DNA of 6,193 nucleotides from Verrucomicrobiota bacterium (GTDB taxonomy: Bacteria; Verrucomicrobiota; Kiritimatiellia; Kiritimatiellales; Tichowtungiaceae). Below, piece after piece: positions 1 through 4,093 of this stretch (position 1 is its first letter; each line of letters starts with the position of its first letter). The position numbers were made by a program, and so were the translations under genes. Below the pieces are notes generated by a model, which was not told where the DNA came from, searched no databases, and worked only from the letters and a program-made list of their open reading frames with translations. Where the stretch lies: assembly GCA_030619095.1 (NCBI GenBank), contig JAUXCB010000097.1, positions 1 to 6,193 of the forward strand, read 5' to 3'.

Positions 1-1
1 T

Positions 2-490
2 CCGTATTTATGGTCGGCAGTCCTTCTGGCGGATACGCCCCAACCATCTGGACTAGCAGCGCAGGTCGATGAGTTGGGAGGTGGTAGCTACGAGTTCGGT
101 CTTGGTCCGCTGATAGGGACACACTCGTTGTACACAGCATTTGTCGGCGCAGAATTTACCACTGTCCAAGCCCAGACTTGGGAGAATGAACTATATCCAT
201 CTTCTATTGTTAATTTTTGGGAAGGAGAGACAAAACTGTTTGCGTTTTGGGTAGATCTCGATGGATCGGTCAGCGGGCCGGACAGCAGCGATGATTACGG
301 ATGGGTAGCCCTTACCTATACGGACGTTGGACTAATCATAGCGGATAGCGCAACTGCGACAGGAGGAGGTATTATTGTTGATACGTATAATCAGATCCCC
401 GAACCGGCAACGGTTTTGCTTTTTGGCCTCGGCGGGCTTGGCGCATGGCTATTGCGGCGGAATAAGCAGCAACAAGATGAGTCAGCGTGA
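2..490 (+). CDS. PEP-CTERM sorting domain protein, 3' end (5' truncated by window)
   Basis: The frame is open from base 2 to TGA at 488-490, giving 162 residues, and the true start lies outside the window. The C-terminus is a classic PEP-CTERM sorting signal: a Pro-Glu-Pro motif (codons at 398-406) in the context QIPEPATVLLFGLGG, a hydrophobic helix of about 15 residues, then a basic RRNK tail. In this family the signal directs export and recognition by an exosortase (EpsH/XrtA type), which processes the protein at the inner membrane for surface or extracellular-matrix delivery. The visible ectodomain is acidic and rich in Gly, Ser, Thr and aromatic residues, as is usual for such substrates; I recognise no catalytic motif. 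A TTG at 74 could be read as a start but has no good ribosome site, so I treat the ORF as an internal fragment. Bases 1-69 also read plausibly in another frame, so a frameshift near 70 is possible. No exosortase gene is in view. Confidence 0.8.
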   Translation, partial: PYLWSAVLLADTPQPSGLAAQVDELGGGSYEFGLGPLIGTHSLYTAFVGAEFTTVQAQTWENELYPSSIVNFWEGETKLFAFWVDLDGSVSGPDSSDDYGWVALTYTDVGLIIADSATATGGGIIVDTYNQIPEPATVLLFGLGGLGAWLLRRNKQQQDESA

Positions 491-513
491 TGTTTTGATG
501 CCGCCGCTGAAAG

Positions 514-562
514 TTCCACGGGACTCTGGAAGAAATTAAATGAAAAGTTCCAATCATTGGAA
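514..562. repeat. pair of TTCCA/TGGAA palindromes in the lipB leader
   Basis: Two inverted repeats share TTCCA/TGGAA ends. The first has TTCCA at 514-518 and TGGAA at 527-531 with an 8-nt spacer. The second, TTCCAATCATTGGAA at 548-562, is perfect with 7-bp arms around one central base. It ends 11 nt before the lipB ATG and contains the only GGAA that could act as a weak ribosome site. A related sequence, TTCCAGAGTTTGGAA, lies at 3868-3882. The 9-bp string ACTCTGGAA at 523-531 is the reverse complement of the TTCCAGAGT that opens that copy. The odd-length dyads look more like a protein-binding site or dispersed repeat than a stable hairpin, and no T-tract follows. Function is unknown. Confidence 0.5.
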
Positions 563-573
563 ATAATGAATCT

Positions 574-1272
574 ATGAAATCCTGGGCCGTACAATTTGAT
601 GAGCCGGTTCCGTATCAGCACGGACTGGAGATGCAGCATCGCCTGCTTGCCGCTCGGCAAGCAGGTGAAATCCCCGATACCGTTTTGATTCTTCAGCATA
701 CTCCGACCATTACGCTTGGCAACCGGGGCCGCGACAACTACCTGCTTAAAACACCTGAAGAGTATGAAGCCCTTGGAATAGAGGTTTTTCATGCGGAGCG
801 CGGCGGGGATGTCACCTATCACGCGCCGGGGCAGTGGGTGCTCTATCCGATCATTCGTTTGGGTGGAAAGGGCGCGGACTCCCACAACTATCTTTGGAAT
901 CTCGAAGAGGTTGCTCTGCGCACACTCGCCGATTTCGGGGTCGATGGGTTTCGTGTCGAAGGAAAAAACGGAGCCTGGACGGAGCAGGGGAAGCTGGCGG
1001 CCATCGGATTTCGCCTCAAGAAGTGGGTCGCTTTCCATGGCATGAGCTTTAACGTCAATGTAGATCTGTCCGGCTTCCAGACCATCGTTCCGTGCGGGCT
1101 GGGTCAGCCCGTCGCCTCCATGCAGACGCTTTTGGGCGACAAATGCCCGCCGATGGATGCTGTCCGCGACCGCCTGCTCGCCAACTTTTCCAAGGTCTGT
1201 AAACGCGAGCTTGAGGTTTTCCACCCAGGCGACTTCCCGTTTACTCAATCGTTGAGCAAAAATACTCAATGA
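574..1272 (+). CDS. lipB: Octanoyltransferase (lipoyl/octanoyl-ACP:protein transferase) LipB
   Basis: This 232-residue protein is slightly longer than typical LipB (about 210-230). It transfers octanoate from acyl carrier protein to the lysine of lipoyl domains (E2 subunits, glycine-cleavage H protein) in the cytoplasm; LipA then inserts sulfur. Family motifs appear in order: HTPTITLGNRG at 42-52, the signature RGGDVTYHAPGQ at 76-87, GKLAAIG at 139-145 with the catalytic-dyad lysine K140, FHGMSFNVNVDL at 154-165, and IVPCGL at 171-176 with the acyl-accepting cysteine C174. All key residues are present, so the enzyme should be active. The ATG at 574 matches the family N-terminus; an upstream ATG at 566 hits a stop after two codons. 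The ribosome site is weak (GGAA at 559-562, 11 nt away) and lies inside a palindrome. The last ~16 residues after EVF look unconserved and overlap palindromic DNA. Codons around 1171-1208 are nearly duplicated at 3820-3857. No lipA is adjacent. Confidence 0.95.
   Translation: MKSWAVQFDEPVPYQHGLEMQHRLLAARQAGEIPDTVLILQHTPTITLGNRGRDNYLLKTPEEYEALGIEVFHAERGGDVTYHAPGQWVLYPIIRLGGKGADSHNYLWNLEEVALRTLADFGVDGFRVEGKNGAWTEQGKLAAIGFRLKKWVAFHGMSFNVNVDLSGFQTIVPCGLGQPVASMQTLLGDKCPPMDAVRDRLLANFSKVCKRELEVFHPGDFPFTQSLSKNTQ
1171..1208 (+). repeat. Dispersed repeat, copy 1 (inside the lipB 3' end)
   Basis: This 38-bp segment matches 3820-3857 in direct orientation at 37 of 38 positions, the one difference being C at 1185 versus A at 3834. 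Weaker similarity continues for about 15 bp to a shared TTCCA at 1218-1222 and 3868-3872. Here it encodes RLLANFSKVCKRE, the last helix of LipB. Identity extends through synonymous positions, so the match is at DNA level and not only protein level. The palindromic left arm present beside copy 2 is absent here. Whether lipB is the source or has absorbed a repeat cannot be decided from two copies. Confidence 0.75.
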
Positions 1273-1279
1273 TTGAGTA
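1244..1279. repeat. Tandem CTCAAT palindromes straddling the lipB stop codon
   Basis: Two related dyads sit in tandem. CTCAATCGTTGAG at 1244-1256 has 5-bp arms. TACTCAATGATTGAGTA at 1263-1279 is perfect with 8-bp arms around one base. The shared TACTCAAT starts recur with a 21-bp period, about two helical turns, which would place both sites on the same DNA face. The second dyad contains the lipB TGA (1270-1272) and ends 42 bp before the ATPase ATG. It could be an operator for the downstream gene, a dispersed repeat, or a weak hairpin. No T-run follows, so an intrinsic terminator is unlikely. Confidence 0.5.
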
Positions 1280-1321
1280 ATTGTTGTTGACGGGGAGTTT
1301 TTGGGGTGTAACTTGTTTTTT

Positions 1322-2512
1322 ATGAAGACAATACAAAGAGAGTGCTCGAAGAAGGCATTGGAGATGATTCAAGCCGGATCGCCATTTATTCAGGTGATCT
1401 GCGGGCCGAGGCAGGTCGGGAAAACAACGGCGGCCCGGCAGTTTATGGATTCCGTCGGGTTTTCATCGCTGTATGCCACGGCGGACAGCCCTGTACCGTT
1501 GCCGCCGGAGTGGCTTGAAATGCAGTGGCTTCGTGCCGTTCGGGAGGTTGAAAAGACGCAGACCCCCGTTTTGCTGGTTCTCGATGAAGTGCAAAAAATC
1601 AAGGGATGGAGCGAGACCATCAAGTCACTTTGGGATCAACGGCCTGCGGATGTTCGGCTTCTGATTTTAGGCTCCTCCGCATTGCTGCTTCAGAAGGGGC
1701 TTACCGAGAGCTTGGCCGGGCGGTTTTTTCTCCATCGTTTTCCTCATTGGACATTTCCCGAATGTCGTAAAACATTCGGGTGGGGTTTGGATGAGTGGCT
1801 GTTTTTTGGAGGGTATCCGGGAGCGGCGCTGTTTTCGAACGATGAAGAGAGCTGGAAGCAATATATAAGCGATTCACTGATTGAAACCGTTCTGTCCAAA
1901 GATGTTCTTCAGTTGCAGACGGTCGCCAAGCCCGCGTTGCTTCGTAATCTGTTTGGTCTTTCGGTCACGTTTCCATCGCAAATTTTGTCCTATAACAAAA
2001 TGCTGGGTCAGTTGACGGATGCTGGGAATACAACCACGCTGGCGCATTATCTCACCCTGCTTGAATCCGCATTTTTGATCAGCGGGCTTGAGTTGTATTC
2101 GCGCGGGAAACAGCGGAAGCGGGGAAGCAGTCCGAAATTGATTATTTGGAACAATGCGCTGATTAATGCGCTGGGGCTTCGCAGTGCGGCGCAATGCGTT
2201 GATGATTCCGTGTGGAGAGGGCGGTTGGTCGAAAATGCGGTGGGGGCGCATCTGCTGCAGTCGCTCCATGCCCCGAACCAGTCGGTGACCTATTGGCGCA
2301 AAGGGGCTTTGGAGGTTGATTTTGTCGTAGAGATCGGGAATCAGACGACCGCGATTGAGGTGAAGAGCGGTTGTTCTGGAGAAATGGGAGGACTTTCCGC
2401 ATTTAAAAAAATGGTTCCGGAGAGCGCCTGTGTCTTGCTTGGCGGAAACGGAATTCCTTTGGAAGAGTTTTTCGCAGAGAACCCGCAAACGTTTTTCCGA
2501 GGTCGACGCTGA
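1322..2512 (+). CDS. AAA ATPase with C-terminal DUF4143 (PD-(D/E)XK-like) domain
   Basis: This 396-residue protein belongs to the AAA_14/DUF4143 family, widespread in bacteria and archaea but without a settled function. The N-terminal ATPase has Walker A GPRQVGKT (28-35, K34), Walker B VLLVLDEV (83-90, D88/E89), and a sensor-like GSSALLL (117-123) followed by SLAGR (130-134). GGYP at 163-166 is typical of the family. The C-terminal DUF4143 part has E304 in LVENAVGAHL, then YWRKGALEVDF (D333) and AIEVKSG (E346, K348), a pattern resembling the PD-(D/E)XK nuclease core. Length is normal. I choose ATG 1322 because family members begin close to the MKTIQR-type segment. An in-frame TTG at 1301, preceded by GGGGAG at 1293-1297, would add seven residues and is a real alternative. 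No signal peptide or membrane helix is seen. The gene stands alone with no antitoxin-like partner; codon choice leans more to T- and G-ending codons than in hppA, which may indicate acquisition. Confidence 0.88.
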   Translation: MKTIQRECSKKALEMIQAGSPFIQVICGPRQVGKTTAARQFMDSVGFSSLYATADSPVPLPPEWLEMQWLRAVREVEKTQTPVLLVLDEVQKIKGWSETIKSLWDQRPADVRLLILGSSALLLQKGLTESLAGRFFLHRFPHWTFPECRKTFGWGLDEWLFFGGYPGAALFSNDEESWKQYISDSLIETVLSKDVLQLQTVAKPALLRNLFGLSVTFPSQILSYNKMLGQLTDAGNTTTLAHYLTLLESAFLISGLELYSRGKQRKRGSSPKLIIWNNALINALGLRSAAQCVDDSVWRGRLVENAVGAHLLQSLHAPNQSVTYWRKGALEVDFVVEIGNQTTAIEVKSGCSGEMGGLSAFKKMVPESACVLLGGNGIPLEEFFAENPQTFFRGRR

Positions 2513-2571
2513 AAATACCGGCGGAATTGAAGAAAAGGTGAGAAATGAAATACGGGTAAAAAACAGGTTTT

Positions 2572-2605
2572 CTGGAGGGAAAAGGAAATCCATATTTTTC
2601 TCCAG
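2572..2605. other. Imperfect hairpin in the ATPase-protease spacer
   Basis: The 158-bp spacer 2513-2670 contains no gene. On the + strand, 2572-2582 can pair with 2595-2605 as an 11-bp stem (CTGGAG/CTCCAG plus two G·U and three A-U pairs) around a 12-nt loop. A second possible stem pairs CCCTGT at 2612-2617 with ACAGGG at 2644-2649. Neither is followed by a T-tract, so neither is a convincing terminator. Such stems could arise by chance in AT-rich DNA. Confidence 0.25.
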
Positions 2606-2670
2606 TTTCCGCCCTGTGACATTTCAGGTTTTGAGAAAAACTTACAGGGGTTGAGTCGCAAAAGGATACG

Positions 2671-3600
2671 GTGATTGCTATGTGCATATTTTGGAAATCG
2701 CGAAGATTCGTCGTGCTGGCTTTGTCATGGGTTGTGCTTGCCGGATGCTCAACAACCGATGTTACGCAACAATCGGCAAGCGGGAACCCGGTTGTTCGGC
2801 TTGAGATAATTTCACTTCACCGGAGTTCGAATCGGCAAGTCCAGTCTTTCGGAAGCGGCTTCTTCATCACGCGCGACGGGTATCTCTTAACGAACGACCA
2901 TGTCGTGAATCCCGTTGTAGAGAGCGAGCGATGCAAGAGCCAATCGATTAAAGTGCGCATCAATGCGGGGCAGCGCGGCGAGCGTGTTGTATCGGGGAAA
3001 GTCGTGGCCTTTGATCATGCGGCTGACTTGGCGGTTGTAAAGATTTCCGGTTTGCGCAACAGGCCAACTCTCAGTTTGAGCGAGTCGGGAATGCTTCCGC
3101 AAGGATCCACCGTTCGTGCCCAAGGCTATCCCGGAGGCGGCCCATATAAAGAGACCAAAGGAACGGTGATCGGAACGGTGCCTGCCAATGCGCAATGTCC
3201 TACGGGGATTATGTTTTGCAGCACACCGGTACAACCCGGCAACAGTGGCGGCCCCGTTTTAGATGACCGCAGCAAAGTTGTTGGCGTTGCCGTTGCAATC
3301 AGCGATGTCAGGTTCCTCGAAGCCGTCAAACAAGTTCAGGATGCTGCCGCTTCCGCCCTTTCCAATATAACAGCCGCGCTGGAACAGGCAAAAAGAAAGA
3401 TGGAAGCCTCAGGTGACGAGAACGGCTATGCCGACCAGCTAGGCGCTTTGGCCGCCAAAGGGAAACAGAGTCTGCGTGAACACGCAGAGCGTTCTTGGAT
3501 TTTGGAGGAAGCGGTCAAACACCCCAATAAAACCCATGTGATTGATATTGCTGACGCGCGCCGTTTTCTTGCCAAGAGAGGGGTGTCTGCCGGGGACTAA
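2671..3600 (+). CDS. Lipoprotein trypsin-like serine protease (S1C/HtrA-like, no PDZ)
   Basis: This 309-residue protein is predicted to be a membrane-anchored periplasmic protease. The N-terminus is a lipoprotein signal: basic KSRR, a hydrophobic stretch, and lipobox VLAGC with C26 as the lipidated residue. The protease fold carries the full triad of the S1C family: H77 in LLTNDHVVN, D119 in AADLAVVKI, and S192 in VQPGNSGGPVLD. GSGFFITRDGYLLTNDHVV is a textbook HtrA segment. There is no PDZ domain. Instead, the stretch after VVGVAVAIS (about 211-285) is Ala/Lys/Glu-rich and probably helical or coiled-coil. A short motif, VIDIADARRFLAKRGV (290-305), then resembles the final strand and helix of the HtrA protease domain. 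I keep GTG 2671 as the start because AAAGGA at 2660-2665 sits 5 nt upstream; ATG 2680 (three codons in) is possible but poorly spaced. Substrates are unknown; envelope quality control is a family-based guess. Confidence 0.88.
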   Translation: MIAMCIFWKSRRFVVLALSWVVLAGCSTTDVTQQSASGNPVVRLEIISLHRSSNRQVQSFGSGFFITRDGYLLTNDHVVNPVVESERCKSQSIKVRINAGQRGERVVSGKVVAFDHAADLAVVKISGLRNRPTLSLSESGMLPQGSTVRAQGYPGGGPYKETKGTVIGTVPANAQCPTGIMFCSTPVQPGNSGGPVLDDRSKVVGVAVAISDVRFLEAVKQVQDAAASALSNITAALEQAKRKMEASGDENGYADQLGALAAKGKQSLREHAERSWILEEAVKHPNKTHVIDIADARRFLAKRGVSAGD

Positions 3601-3639
3601 CCGGGGCGGCGCAGGTTTTTGAAACAGGGAAAAGATAGC

Positions 3640-3909
3640 ATGAAAAAGGCAATGGTGGTTGTTGGTGTTTGTGTGCTGGGTATTGTTCTTTTGATTGGCC
3701 TGCTGTGGTCATCCAAGCAAGGCGGGGAAACAGAACCTGTTTTGACGGAAATACCCAAAAAATTTGCCACTTCACTTTGTTTTGCTGCCGTCACAATAGT
3801 GCCAGCCAGTTGGCGAGTACGCCTGCTCGCCAAATTTTCCAAGGTCTGTAAACGCGACCTCGATGTGTTCCAGAGTTTGGAAAATTCTCCGCTTCAGCCT
3901 CTTTTGTAG
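3640..3909 (+). CDS. Small single-helix membrane protein, probably truncated and ending in repeat DNA
   Basis: This 89-codon ORF starts at ATG 3640 with AGGGA at 3626-3630 as ribosome site (9-nt gap), 39 bp after the protease stop. A TTG at 3619 lacks that support. Residues 1-24 (MKKAMVVVGVCVLGIVLLIG and on) form a clear N-terminal membrane anchor or uncleaved signal, followed by a short polar stretch (SSKQGGETEP). From about residue 56 the coding sequence runs through repeat DNA. Residues 61-77 (RLLAKFSKVCKRDLDVF) mirror the LipB tail because the underlying bases are a copy of it, and the stop TAG (3907-3909) lies inside a large inverted repeat. I infer an originally different small membrane protein whose 3' end was replaced by repeat sequence. 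It may still be expressed, possibly with the protease, or be a decaying pseudogene. Function unrecognised. Confidence 0.45.
   Translation: MKKAMVVVGVCVLGIVLLIGLLWSSKQGGETEPVLTEIPKKFATSLCFAAVTIVPASWRVRLLAKFSKVCKRDLDVFQSLENSPLQPLL
3810..3882. repeat. Dispersed repeat, copy 2, with flanking hairpin and TTCCA palindrome
   Basis: This composite block has three parts. TTGGCGAG at 3810-3817 pairs perfectly with CTCGCCAA at 3826-3833 (8-bp stem, 8-nt loop). Bases 3820-3857 match 1171-1208 in lipB at 37/38. TTCCAGAGTTTGGAA at 3868-3882 is a 5-bp-arm palindrome of the same TTCCA/TGGAA type seen upstream of lipB. The block lies in the 3' half of a small ORF and directly before a large inverted repeat, suggesting a mobile or recombining intergenic element. 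No transposase or target-site duplication is evident. Confidence 0.65.
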
Positions 3910-3968
3910 ACGCGGTGTCCCCGCCGCGTTACGTACGCAAAGAAACGCGGTGGGGACACCGCGTCTAC
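3906..3968. repeat. 63-bp near-perfect inverted repeat (REP/MITE-like)
   Basis: The arms at 3906-3930 and 3944-3968 are 25 bp each and complementary at 24 positions. The exception would be a G·U pair in RNA, and the loop is 13 nt. Each arm also contains a smaller dyad (ACGCGG at 3910-3915 with CCGCGT at 3924-3929, and its mirror), so the element can fold as one long stem or two short hairpins, as REP-type elements do. It is GC-rich within an AT-richer surround. It contains the stop codon of the small ORF and lies 125 bp before hppA. Lacking a T-tract, it is not a canonical intrinsic terminator, though such a stem could slow transcription or protect a transcript end. Confidence 0.85.
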
Positions 3969-3989
3969 GGATCAAGAAGTTCGTCCATC

Positions 3990-4018
3990 TTGAACTTGCC
4001 TCGCTTTCTGTCTATCCG
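3990..4018 (+). promoter_or_regulatory. Candidate weak sigma-70-like promoter for hppA
   Basis: TTGAAC (3990-3995) and TATCCG (4013-4018) are separated by 17 bp upstream of hppA. Overlapping alternatives with the same spacing exist: TTGCCT at 3996-4001 with TACTAT at 4019-4024. Each matches consensus only partly, so this marks the likely promoter zone, not a firm site. The leader to the ATG would be about 65-75 nt. Confidence 0.25.
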
Positions 4019-4060
4019 TACTATCCGATCCTAGTATGAAATGATGGGAAGAAGTTTGAA

Positions 4061-4075
4061 AAACGGCTACCGTTT
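4061..4075. other. Small perfect inverted repeat in the hppA leader
   Basis: AAACGG (4061-4066) and CCGTTT (4070-4075) form a perfect 6-bp dyad with a 3-nt centre, 7 bp before the hppA ribosome site. It could be a small leader hairpin or a binding site; length alone does not exclude chance. Confidence 0.3.
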
Positions 4076-4082
4076 AACCAAT

Positions 4083-4089
4083 AAGGAGG
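4083..4089 (+). promoter_or_regulatory. Strong Shine-Dalgarno site of hppA
   Basis: AAGGAGG is a full anti-SD match, 4 nt before ATG 4094. It is the strongest ribosome site in the window and fixes the hppA start. Confidence 0.8.
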
Positions 4090-4093
4090 GTTC

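Noticed and set aside
391..1269. A 292-codon open frame on the - strand opposite lipB and the PEP-CTERM gene end
   Set aside because: The + strand has intact LipB motifs over this region; the antisense product shows no family features and would overlap two real genes.
1263..1279. Hairpin terminator at the lipB stop
   Set aside because: A one-base centre forces opening of pairs, leaving a short AU-rich stem, and no T-run follows.
1287..1314. Promoter with TTGACG at 1287-1292 for the ATPase gene
   Set aside because: The -35-like hexamer is good but no acceptable -10 element lies 16-18 bp downstream before the ATG, so not annotated.
1874..2593. A 239-codon - strand frame opposite the ATPase
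   Set aside because: The + strand carries conserved DUF4143 residues; the antisense translation is compositionally odd and lacks motifs.
3906..3968. Rho-independent terminator for the protease/small-ORF transcript
   Set aside because: The stem is long and GC-rich but is followed by GGATCAAG with no T-tract; better described as an inverted repeat.
3772..3975. A - strand frame of 67 codons across the repeats (…VAFTDLGKFGEQAYSPTGWHYCDG…)
   Set aside because: It is mostly translation of repeat and inverted-repeat DNA. A similar string occurs opposite the lipB tail because the DNA is duplicated, so protein-level similarity is not evidence of a gene.
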